Positions 1 through 10,597 of a DNA stretch of 64,000 nucleotides are shown piece after piece. Under the pieces are notes generated by a model. That model searched no databases and was not told the DNA's origin. It saw only the letters and a list, made by a program, of their open reading frames with translations. The stretch covers positions 98,179 through 162,178 of the forward strand of contig VWZX01010545.1 of assembly GCA_013399015.1 (NCBI GenBank). Reading direction: 5' to 3'. This stretch comes from Galbula dea. Its lineage: Eukaryota; Chordata; Aves; Piciformes; Galbulidae. The position numbers were made by a program, and so were the translations under genes. Every line of letters begins with the position of its first letter. Positions within the stretch are counted from its first letter, which is position 1.

Positions 1-989
1 TGTGAATAAATATTATAAAGGTTCTTTTACTCAATTTTTTGTGCTATTCTAGAGCTTAAAAGCTGCAGTCTTCATTCAGGAAAATACTTGGGCAATTGCA
101 ACCCCAACTATTGGATTCCTGATGTAAAGTTTCTTTCTCCTGAGGTTTGCTTTACTCTTTCACAGCACTAATGAGTTGGGAAAGACTTGCAAAATCAGCC
201 TTTTTTTGGGAGGCATTCTGGCACTTTCTGCACAGAAATGAGCAGGGCCAGGACACTCAGAGGAAAACAAAAATGTGGGGGGGGGGGAAGAAATAAATGT
301 TTTACTGAAGTTTTATGAAGCTTTCAAACCCAAAAAGGTCTGGCTGCAGCTGAGGCTCTTAGCAAGCTTCCAAGGGGAGGGAGCCCTTCCCAGCTGGTGA
401 GGATTGAAAACAAAAAGAGAAAAGAAATGAAAACTAAAGAAGAAAAAGCATATTCATTTTCCTAGGCATCAGAGCAGAGCTCAAAACACAACTCCCAGGC
501 TTATTTTAAGAAAGGAACTTGGAAATGTTTAACTAAGCCCACTGGAGAAACTGCCACCCACAGAAGAGCAGTGGCTACCTGGGCTGGTTACTCCAAGGTT
601 CTGTTGTCTCCTCTGTGCCTCTGCACCTTCTCCTCCTCTCTCCTCTGCATGCAGACACACAGAGGAAGCCTCTCCACTCTCTGCTGAAGATGACTCAGGT
701 GAAAGGGGCACACAGCAGAATTTAAGGGGGTTTTGGGGTTGTTTTCATAGTTCTCCCTGTGATTTGCACATGTCTAGTTCTCCACATGAAGGCTGCAGCA
801 CCAACAGGAACAGGACATGGGCTGTGTGTGGATGGATGTTCATCCCTGGCAGCATGGAACTCCTTCCCTGGAGATACCCACACCCCATCTGGGCACAATC
901 CTGAGGAGTGTGCTCTCAGGGACCCTGATGACCTCTGGTGGTTCCTCCAACCTTAACCAGTCTCTGATTAAAAGCCCCAGTTTAGGGAC

Positions 990-1342
990 CCAGAATCACA
1001 GCATCATTAGGGTTGGAAGAGACCTCTAAGGTCATCAAGTCCAACCAGCAACCTACCACCCCCCTGCCACTAAACCATGGCCTTAAGGACCACAGCTAGA
1101 TGGTTTCTGAACCCCTCCAGGGATGGTGACTCCACCACTGCCCTGGGCAGCCTGGGCCAATGCCTAACAACTCTTTCAGGGAAGAAATTGCTCCTGCCAT
1201 CCAATCTAAACCTCCCCTGGTGCAGCTTGAGGCCATTTCCTCTTGTCCTCTCCCTGATAACCCAAGAGAAGAGACCAAGCCCTATCTCACTACAGCCTCC
1301 TCTCAGTGGTGCCTGCAGCTGGTGGAGCCCAGGGAAGAGCTA
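990..1342 (-). mobile_element. CR1 LINE 3' fragment
   Basis: Begins 'cagaatcacagcatcattag', then ggttggaagagacctctaag and catcaagtccaacc, the reverse complement of the CR1 3' end, and runs into reversed 'gggatggtgactccaccac' sequence. 5'-truncated and non-functional. Confidence 0.92.
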
Positions 1343-4300
1343 TAACTCTTGTCCAAAATGCAGAAGTCATTCTCTTACCTCTCCTTTAAAGTGGTGCAAA
1401 TTTGAAGCCATCTCCCCCTTGGAAAGGAGCTGGAGCAGTGGAAAAGGAATTGCTGAGCTCTTATCTCCCAGGGATATTCATGCTTTTGTGCCTCTATGTG
1501 AATAGGGTTAGCAGCTCCCTGAGCATCTCTGCCACTGTTTGCTAACCTAAGTAATTGCTCACAGCAGCTTCATCTAATGAAGAGGTTTGGGGAATCTTTG
1601 CTGATACTATCAGTGCTGCCAGAGCCTTAAATCAATGAGGTGAGGAAGAGTGGGAGCTTCAAGCCAAGCCAAGAGGTGTAGGAATACAAGGACAGACCAT
1701 GACAAGAGCCACTCTATGGGGTCTGCTTAGCAGCATTAACCTTGGCACTGCTGCCCCTGTGCCCAGGGACTGTTCCAGCCAGGGCTGCTGAGGGCAGGGC
1801 ACCCTCCCTGCTGTTTGCTACCTCCTCCATCAATTCCTTTCCTCAGTGTGTTCATTACAAAGAGTTTTCATTGTTTTCTCAGGATGAAAGCAGCAACACC
1901 AACAGGAAGGTTAGCTCCTCAATGTACCATGCTCTGCAGAAGTGACTAAGCTGCAGTTAAATGCCTCTGAAAGTTTGTTTGACTTGAGTTCAGCTGCAGA
2001 ATTGTACTTTTTGCAGGTAATCATTTGAAAGGAGCTTTTCTGCTTTAATGGACCTGGCTAGGTTTGGGTTGGCCCTCAGCAAATGTGCTCTCTAAACAGG
2101 ATGGTTCAAAACTTCTCACCATACACATGCCATTTTAGAGCTGTCTTTACTTTGCCTGCAGTTAAAATACTCCAACAGGCCAAAAGTCACACAGAAACCA
2201 GGAAAAGGTGGTAAAGAAGTTTGGGCTGAAAGGCAGCAATTAAAGCCTGGCTCTGGTCCAGCTCAGAAAGAGAAATAAAGGCAAGCCAGGAACTTTGGAA
2301 GGAGTTCCCAGTTGCCTGCCTGACATGGACAGGTTAGGCCAACAGAGTCACCTCTTGCCTCTCTTTGGAGAGGAGGTTGTGCAGAGTGAACACAAGAGTT
2401 TGCCAACCTGCCAGGTCCAAAAGTGTCATCATTAGCCTAGCTCCTGCCTCTGGCAGCCCTCCTGTATCTCTTGTCTTGGTAGCTTTAGAGCAACCCTCCC
2501 CCTCCTGTATGGAAGGTGCAGTTTTTCTTCCCAAGACCTGTTCCTTTCTTCCTTCCTTGCCCCAGTTAGTGGGGAAAATCCTGGTGCAAGAAGCCACAGC
2601 TGCAGGAAAGGCAGAGCTCAGAGCAGGAGGAAAGCAGAAGGCACTCTGCATGGAAATCCCAGCCAGTTCCCTCTCCTATCACCTGATGGGGCAGGTACAT
2701 ACCTGGGAGAGATGAAACTTGAGAGCTCTGGTGTTTGTCTCCTCATCTCCCTTGGGTTTGGGGGTTGGTTTTATTTCCCTGGCTGAGCTGGAGCTGGCAC
2801 TGTTCCCCTACATGGCCACAGGTTTATCAGATGAAAGCCCTCAGTGCATGCAGTGAGCAAACAGCCACCCTGGCCCTTGCCTTTGTTCCTTCTCTGCTGT
2901 GCTTTCTGTCCTACTCCCAGGACGTGTGGAGGGTGGCAGGAGAAACACAGCTCACATCAAAATCAGTTCCTGAGCATGACATGAGAGAAGCTGGGAGGTT
3001 GGGGTCACTGTATTTTTGCAGACTTCTCTTTTGGGTCCAGGAACTCTTCCTCTAGACCTGGCTCCTCCATGACCAACTCCCTGAGGCTCTGCTCATTTCT
3101 ACCCAGTCAAGGACTATTTGCAATTGCAGTTTTTGTTGTCTCTGAGCTGCTCAGAAGCAGCCCAGCACCTATTAGTGGAGGCTCTAGGCTTCTTTGCTGC
3201 ACAGAAGATCTGAAATCTGTTCTTTATGCCACTACAGACTTCCATGAGCCCTTGAGTCCTTAGTCCCAAACTCTCCACAGTCCTACATCTGTCCAGCAGG
3301 ATTAAATACATGTTTTAACTCACCTTTTGCCTTCTGATGGCTTGCAGCCTCTTCAGAAAAGGACACAGCTCAGCTCAGGACTCAGGATTGCCAACTCCAA
3401 GCATTCAAAGCCATCAGCCAGGCCTAGAAAAATAACAAAAGAGGTTAGAAAAGATTAAAAAGAGATAATAACAAGGCATTTTCAAGGCCTTCTTGACAAA
3501 GACAACATGAGAAGTAATGAAAGATGTTCAAGTGTAGCTCTCTCCTGTAGCCAAAGCATCCACAGATGCCTCAGCTCATCAATGTTGTTGGTTTCTTCTG
3601 CTTTGTTTTACTTTCATTATAGTTCCTCACAACAAAACAATATCTGCCAGGGTGACAGAGGATCTAGAGGCACTCAAAGCCATGGCTGTGCTGCAGAAAC
3701 TCCAGGCTCCAGGCTTTAGAAGAGATTCATCAAGCCACAGATCATTCTAGAAGGCTGCAGCTGAGAGGGAGTGAGGAGAATTATCTCCTCACAGCCCTGT
3801 GGGCTGAGATGACCTGTGAGCACACAACCTTTCCAAAGGCTCCCAGAGGGAAGAGCACAAAGCCACTGCTGCTCTCCTGGCTTGGGTCTCCCATGGAGCT
3901 GGAAGCAAAGCAGAAGGAGGAAGCAGCTAAGCCAGGAAACAAAAGGCAGGTGTCACTTGGGGATGTTTCCAGCAGGAAGATGGTGTGAAACTCAACTGGT
4001 GGCATCTCCTTCTCACAAGCTTCCCTTCTCAGTGCTCACAAAAGCATGCAGAGGTGACTGAGTTCATGCAAAGTCAGGTATGGAGTAAACCTGCAGCTCA
4101 TCTCCTCCTCAGCTACCTCTGCACACAGGTTGTGTGCCAGCACCTGCTTCTCTCTCACTGGGCAATACTGCAAAGCACCTGCAGCTCTTCTTCTTTGTGT
4201 GGATCAAGCAGGTTGGGAAATGGCTCCAGCTACCCTGCACACCTCAGAGAGGTCACTCAGGTGTTTGATTTTGGCTGCTTTGTGTCTTTGGAAGGCATTT

Positions 4301-5050
4301 CTCCTAGCCATCAGAAGACAGAATCTGCAGGTTGTTGGAGGTCAGAGCAGCCTAAAGGTGTCTGGGAAAGTTTTGCCTTGATAGGATCAAGGTCTTAAAA
4401 AGCAAAAGGCAGCTCCTGGAAATGAACAATAAACCCCACACATCTCTGGAGACTGAGGCAAGGAGTGCTCCTAGAGCTGGAGGAGCTTGCAGCTGCTCCA
4501 AAAACCCAGGCTATTTGTACTCTGGAGTTTGTGATGGAAGTGGAGACACAACTGTAGCTGTAGGTCTTGTTTCACTCAAGCAGAAGGCACCTTTACCCTG
4601 CTGGTCTGAAACCCAGCTTAGCTGGTGGTGGATAGTCCTGTCCACACTGGGAACTCTTTGTCAGCAACAACATCAAGTTTCCTAGGCCAGGAAAAATCTC
4701 CTGCTGCAGCAGTAGCTCAGCTTGGACACTTGCTTCTTTGTTCATGTCCTTGCCTCAAGCACAGAGGTAAGATGACTCATGAAAATGTTCTGTATGTGCT
4801 CCATGTGTGTGGGAAGCAACTGGAGCCCATCAGGCTGGAGATACTATGACAGGTCATCCAGGTAAAATAGCTCTGCTTCCCCTTTCTTGTTTGCCAGCTA
4901 AAAAGCTGCATGTCTTGCCAGCTCTTTCCAAATTCCCCAGGAGGGAAAGGAGTGGAGCTGAAAGACCTGATTGTGGCAGAGCCAGCAGGGCAGCAGGCAG
5001 GGGAGGCAGGTGCAAGAACTTCCCCAGGCAATGCAGAGGTGAAGGAGGGA
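1343..5050. other. Upstream flank, no gene recognised
   Basis: Open frames here are short, lack splice support and match nothing I know. The only structured item is the possible minus-strand exon at 3324-3423. The first 989 bases of the window likewise show only an 11-G run at 277-287. Confidence 0.6.
3324..3423 (-). ncRNA. Candidate noncoding exon on the minus strand
   Basis: Read on the minus strand, a long pyrimidine tract and 'tttctag' are followed by 100 nt and then AAAAG|gtgagt, a near-consensus donor. All three frames contain a stop, so it would be an exon of a lncRNA or a 5'UTR exon, not coding. It stands alone: I could not link it to a second exon. It may be chance. Confidence 0.2.
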
Positions 5051-5578
5051 GAGTCACAGAATGTCCTGAGTTGGAAAGGACCCACAAAGATCATCCAGTC
5101 CAACTCCTGTCTATGCACAGGGGAAGCCCAAAATCACCCCATGTGTCTAAGAGCATTGGCCAAATGCTGCTGGAGTTCTGTCAGGCTTGGTGCCATGGCT
5201 GCATCCCTGGGGAGCCTGTTCCAGTGCTCCACCACCCTCTGGCTGAAGAACCTTTGCCTAATACCCAACCTAACCCTCTCCTGGCACAGCTTCATGCTAT
5301 TGCCCTGTCACTGGTCACCAGAGAGAAGAGATCAGCTCCTGTCCCTCTGTTTCCCATCATCAGGAAGCTGTAGACCACAATGAGGTCTCCCCTCAGTCTC
5401 CTCTTCCCCAGGCTGAACAAACCAAAGGACTTCAACCTTTCCTCACATGGCTTCCCCTGTAGGCCCCTCACCATCTTCATGACCTCCTCTGGACACTCTC
5501 TAACAGCTCCTTCTGCTATGGTGGTGCCCAAAACTGCAGACTCAGTGCTGGAGCTGAGGCCACAGCAGCCCAGAGTGT
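5051..5578 (-). mobile_element. CR1 LINE 3' fragment with ORF2 C-terminal remnant
   Basis: Starts 'gagtcacagaatgtcctgag' and 'tcatccagtccaactcctgt'. On the minus strand a decayed frame reads FGLFSLGKRRLRGDL, the end of CR1 ORF2. About 530 bp, 5'-truncated. Confidence 0.93.
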
Positions 5579-5643
5579 CACAGATGGAAAACCCAGCTCT
5601 TGTTCCACTTCATACTGTTGGTATGATGATGGGCAGATGAAGG

Positions 5644-5735
5644 TGTGCAAGGCAATGACCAAGAATGGACCCACACCTTAGACCAAGACACCTTGGTCTA
5701 AGGTGTGGGTCCATTCTTGGTCATTGCCTTGCACA
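5644..5735. repeat. Perfect inverted repeat, 44-bp arms with a 4-nt loop
   Basis: The left arm (5644-5687, starting tgtgcaaggcaatgacc) is the exact reverse complement of the right arm (5692-5735), separated by 'acac'. No mismatch was found over 44 pairs. It sits about 65 bp after a CR1 piece. It could fold into a long hairpin RNA or cruciform, be a recent template-switch product, or be an assembly or read fold-back artefact. Confidence 0.95.
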
Positions 5736-8700
5736 GCTCAAACACAAGCCAGCAGGTCTACCCCCAACCAGGGGTGATGTCTCCTCCCTCTTAAACCCCA
5801 GCCCCAAGAACTGAGCCACTCTTTGCCCTTGTGCACAGCAAGCAGAGCCCCAGGTGGATGCCAGCCAGCAGAGAAGGTGACAGCATGCAGGATTCCCTCC
5901 TCCTTTGACAAACCTGAGGCAGCCCCCACATACTCCAGTACAAACAACACAATAAGCAACATCAAAACCAAGACCACAGGTCCTCAGTTCACCCTGATCC
6001 CTCTTGTTGTGCAGGAGGAGAACATCCAACAGCTCCTTCTGTAGGCACACAACTGCACAGCCACCAGGAGGGGTTGCATGTGCTGTCTGAGAAGCATTAA
6101 CCTTCAGAATCTCATCTGAGATGTTAGTGGATGGCTCTTCAGAACTGCACCTTCAGCTACCTGCAGTCCACAGGAGATCACTGCTGCCATGTCCAGCAGG
6201 AGAAGGAAGCAAAATGCAGCTCATGAAGAAGGATATCAGAGGAAGATGAAGTAACCATCTTGGCTTTGCTGGTTTTTACAAGAAAAGGGAAGGAAAGAAG
6301 GAAGCAATATGCTTGTGCCATGCCATATATGTCTGCAAATCCTCTCCATGCAAAGAGGGGGAGAGATGCAAACTGAGGTTTCCTTAGTCAGAAGCAGATG
6401 ACAGTTTGTGACATGGTTAGAAGTCAGACCAAAAAAACCAACTTGGCTAATGCCCAGGCAGCAAATCTCAGTCACAGGTTAGGGGAAAGCATTTTCCTTT
6501 GTATTAAACACTGGTTAAGTGTTGCACATAAGCTGAGGAGCAGGTAACTCCTAGCTAGAAGCAGAGTAACTTACTTTGAATGGGTCTAAAGCAGTTATCT
6601 GACCATATCCTTCTGCACAAAACCCAGAAGGACAAAACCCTGAAGACTGGTAGCTGAGAGAAAGAGGAATAATTCTCTTGGGGAGTGTGTGAGACAACAG
6701 AGGCAGGCACAAGGAAAAGCTTTCCATCAAGAGGAGGTTGTAAAGAGGAACTGTGGAGCTGATCCAAGGGCCTTGGAAGGCAATAGAAGGTCTTCTGTTG
6801 ACTGCAAGGGGTTTGGGATCAGCTCTGGAATGGAGGGGAAGGGCCTGGGGCTGGCATGGAGAGGCAGGTTGTGGGGAGACTGGAATGCAGCTGGGAGTAG
6901 AAGGAGGAAGCAAAGCAAGGCTGGAATGTAGGTGGCCAAAGCCACGTGGGGTTTGTTTGTCTAGCAGAGAGAAAATAACCTGCAGGTTAGCTTCAGCTGA
7001 GGCCTGGGGAAAAGCAAATGGAGGAAGGCAGAAGACAAGGGACTAGTGGAGCTGAAGCAACAGAGCAACAGGTTGGGCTGGTGGCAGCTGCCTGTGGAAT
7101 GGCACAGTTCTGCCCTGAAGGTGCTGCCAGGAGGAGAAGGGTGAGGACACTGTGCTAAGAGGCAGAGCTGTGGAGCTGTTTGCTAAAGCTGTCCCAGGGG
7201 TAGGTGAGGGAAAGCAGAAGGGAACAGAGAGGGAAGAGCAGAATCATCTCTCTCAGGTGCTCATCTCTGACTGTAGTAGCTCTCTTGGTGTCCTTCCTCT
7301 GGTGGCTGAGTACAGATCTAGTGAAGCCCAGGGGAAACAGAGACCTCTGCCTCAGGACCTTCCCAAACCTGCTTCCAAGTGAACTTGAGGACAAGGCAGA
7401 AGCAGAGAAGTGATTTGAACTTGGATCCTTCCTGAGCTCAGTCTACTGCCCCAGCACACAACCAGCATTTCACTTTTAGTGCTCAGGTGGCTCTCACACA
7501 GGCAGGATTTGGGCAGAGCCTCACTTTAGGGGTGAATTTCCCCCTTTTTCAGCTTCCTCCTTTTGGTTGACTTAAAGACATCAATACTTCAGTTATTTCA
7601 TGTCCAGACAAACTTGTCATGCAATTCTACCCCAACCACAACAATGGAAACTGCTCACTTAGCCATTGCACAATGGTTAAGGGCTTTCAAAAAGTCAGCA
7701 GCAGCTTTCCTGTCAGCTGAGACCTCACTGCTACCTCCCTGGCCACCTCCAGGGGAAGAAGCTCCCATCAGACTATTACTGCAGCAAAGGCAGAACCATT
7801 CAATGCTTCTCAACTCCCCAAAGGAAATTACATCCAATTCCCTTTCAAGTCTCCCCAAGACCTTGACCACAGCACATTCCCTTTTCAATCCCAGCTCTTT
7901 GTTGGGATCTTGTGTCTATTCATAAAGGAACTTTCCTTAATACACAGGCTGAAAGCCCAGCTTATTGAGAGCATTAGCTTAGGAGATCACTGGGCTCAGG
8001 ACATGGTTTTCAAGGGTGGCATGCAGACAGAATGACCTGAGAGAAATGCTTGGAGAGCAGCCCCTCATTTGGGAAAACAATTGTTCACAGTTATTGTTCT
8101 TAATTATCCTTTGTAAGGCAAAGATTCAGCCCAGGAATGCTCTGCTCCTTCCATTCATACAACATTGAACACACTAAATACTCTACCCTTCAGACTGAGC
8201 TTTATCTGCACAGAACTCAAAAGACCCTGACATCAATTAAATGCCACAGCTCCCCTCTGATAGTCACTAGGGCTGAAATGAACACCTGGGCAGGGAGATC
8301 TCCAAACCCTTCACAAGGATGCTTCATGAACCCTTTGCCTGAGGTGCTCTTTCTTAACCTGGCTGCTGCCATGGCTTGGGATGGTATGTGGCTCTTCTTG
8401 CAGAAGGTGAGCTCCCTCTGTCTCCAGTCTAGTGTCCTCAAAGAGTTGCTACCAAAAAACGTTCCTGTCCCAGGAGTGTCAGGTTGCAGCTCAGTCCTGG
8501 GAAGGTTCAGCTCCCAGGGCACTCAGAGGAGATAGAAGGTCCAGTTAAAAAGGTTTCCTCTGCCAGAGCACAGTGCTAGATAAAATCAGTGTTGTTACAA
8601 CAACAGGTGGGAGATTAACACTGCCCCAAGTTCTGGTGAGGTTGCTGCAGCTCAGCAGAACTCCTAGGTTCCAGCCCTACACTGGAGAAGAGGTTTAAGG

Positions 8701-10270
8701 ACTCTGCCAGAGAGTTGTCCTCTTCCTCTTTCAAAGAGCCCCCTCAGCCACTGAATCTTGCTCCAAGGGCTCTCAAACACCTGCAGAGACCATTCAAACT
8801 CAACATCACTCCTGAGGAACAGAGTGTTTGCACCAGCCCACCTCAGAGCAGACTGTCTGGGCTACACCTCTTCCTGGGAAGGAGTATTTCCCACTCTCCT
8901 ATCTCCTGTGAAAAGGTGGTGCCACTGCCAAAGCAGAGCACAGCCTCAGCAGGCCAGAAGAATGACCTGGAAAACACAAATGCTGAAGGAAGACCCAAGA
9001 GCTAACTGGTAAGAAAAGCTCTGCAAAGGGTTTGGAGGTGACTCTGAGCTCAGCATCCCTCTGAGCAACTGCAGTCAAAGCAATGAGCTTGGGGTGCAAT
9101 CCACACACAGGGCATGACCAGAAGTTACCTCCAAGCACTTGCAGCACTGCAGAGTCATGCAGAGAGACATGAAGCTCTCCTGCTCCTGTTCAGCAGCACT
9201 TCTCATCCATTTTACAACCCCTTTCCCTCCCTGGGAATGGCTAAGCAAAATCAAGGCAGGCAGGGGATCGGGCTCTTGTCTCAGCAACAGGTTCTACTGC
9301 TGAATTGCAAGCTCTGCACCTCAGCTGATTATTGCAATCAGCACTGCAGACAAATTGCCATTAATTAGCACCATTCTGTCCTTAGAGACAGCTCAGAGCC
9401 CCTCTGTTGGTAGCTCCCAGCCTCTCCCAGTATGTCTGGAGGTTTAGCAGAACCTAAGGGGAGAGTCTGAATTTACCACTTCAGGTTTCAACATTCAAAG
9501 CATGAGAACTTTTCAGCCCATCCTTCAGACAGAAACACTTCATCCAATGCCACTCACACTAGAAATGGGCACCTTTTTGAGGGATGGCAGGAAAAATTCT
9601 CTTGTAGACTGACAGATTTATTTCTATCTCACTGTGTGATGTCTATTGCTGACAGAGATTCCTGTCCTGCAGCATACAGCAGGATTCTCTCTAGCTCTAG
9701 GTACCCTAATGCCTGTAGTAACATAAGAGAAGTCAAGCTGGCTCCGGACAGAGAGCTGTGGCCCTAGGAAGGACACAGCACTATTTTATTACAACTGAGT
9801 CAACATGACACACTTTTAGCCTAGAATTTTAGGCTCTGATTTGCCAAGTATCACCTTGATTGCTCACTTGTCTGCAGCCCTTTTGATTTCCATGTGTCAC
9901 ATGAACCTCAGGCAAATATTACTAATCTAGATGGAAGGGGCAAAAAAAGACCTACTCAGTGTTTATACTGGAGATATGATTCACAGATAGAGCATGCCAT
10001 GGACCTTTCCTGGTGCTCTCAGCCCTTCCCTTCTGTACAAATTCCAAGGGAATCAGCAAGACCTGAAGCCCATCTTGAACACCAGCTCTGCCCACCTAGG
10101 TTCACCCCAAACCTCTTTAGGTTCCCTGAGCCACCAGCGGTCCTCAGTGCAAAAACACCACCACTGGTAGAGTTCTTACCAGGAAAACTATTAACAAAGA
10201 CAACTTTAGGACCAGCTCAGCCTCTTTCTTTCTTTCTGGCTTCCTTTCTCTTGTGTTTTCTTCCCTGCTG
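5736..10270. other. Upstream flank, no gene recognised
   Basis: CpG-poor unique sequence without recognisable repeats, coding exons or RNA genes. It may contain distal ADAM28 regulatory elements, but nothing specific can be supported. Confidence 0.6.
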
Positions 10271-10545
10271 AGCAGTTTTGGGGAAGTCCTTTCCCAGAGG
10301 TGATCAATAGAGCCCCGATGGCTGCCACCGCGGCGAAGCGGCAGGGACTTCCGCTTGCTGAAACACTCTGTGACTTGAAAGTTGTGCAACTCCTTTAGTA
10401 AACACTTCCTCATCTAGGAACAGGACTAAAGCTCAACAACTCACTCCCTTCTGCTCATTCACTGCACAGGAGAGGACAACTCAGAGCCCTGGGAACTTGG
10501 CTCAGCCCAGGCGACAGAGACCACTGCAGGAACAAAGCACTAGAG
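10271..10545 (+). promoter_or_regulatory. Probable ADAM28 promoter and 5'UTR
   Basis: This stretch lies directly upstream of the start codon and holds the only compact CpG cluster I noticed (about 10314-10354, around 'ccaccgcggcgaagcg'). It contains ACTTCCGC (10347-10354, reverse complement GCGGAAGT, a strong ETS site) overlapped by a kappaB-like GGGACTTCC (10344-10352), a C/EBP-like GTTGTGCAAC (10381-10390), and ACTTCCTC (10404-10411, reverse complement GAGGAAGT, PU.1-type). No TATA box stands out, so a TATA-less start between roughly 10420 and 10500 is inferred. The combination suits leukocyte expression, but short motifs occur by chance. Confidence 0.5.
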
Positions 10546-10597
10546 ATGATTCCCATGCTTCTGGTGTCTCTCCTGTGGTTAGATTTCCTCCAGCAAG
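10546..10597 (+). CDS. ADAM28: ADAM28 exon 1: signal peptide
   Basis: Codes residues 1-17 plus one base. The ATG at 10546 has G at -3 and opens a hydrophobic leader (M-I-P-M-L-L-V-S-L-L-W-L); a second in-frame ATG follows at residue 4. Donor is CAAG|gtatgg, phase 1. Signal cleavage is probably near the exon 1/2 join. Intron 1 (10598-13217, 2.6 kb) is the longest and has no large repeat I recognise; it contains a TCACGTGA E-box at 12524-12531. Confidence 0.88.

Noticed and set aside
4807..5373. 188-codon plus-strand open frame
   Set aside because: Its second half is antisense CR1; the rest has no recognisable features.
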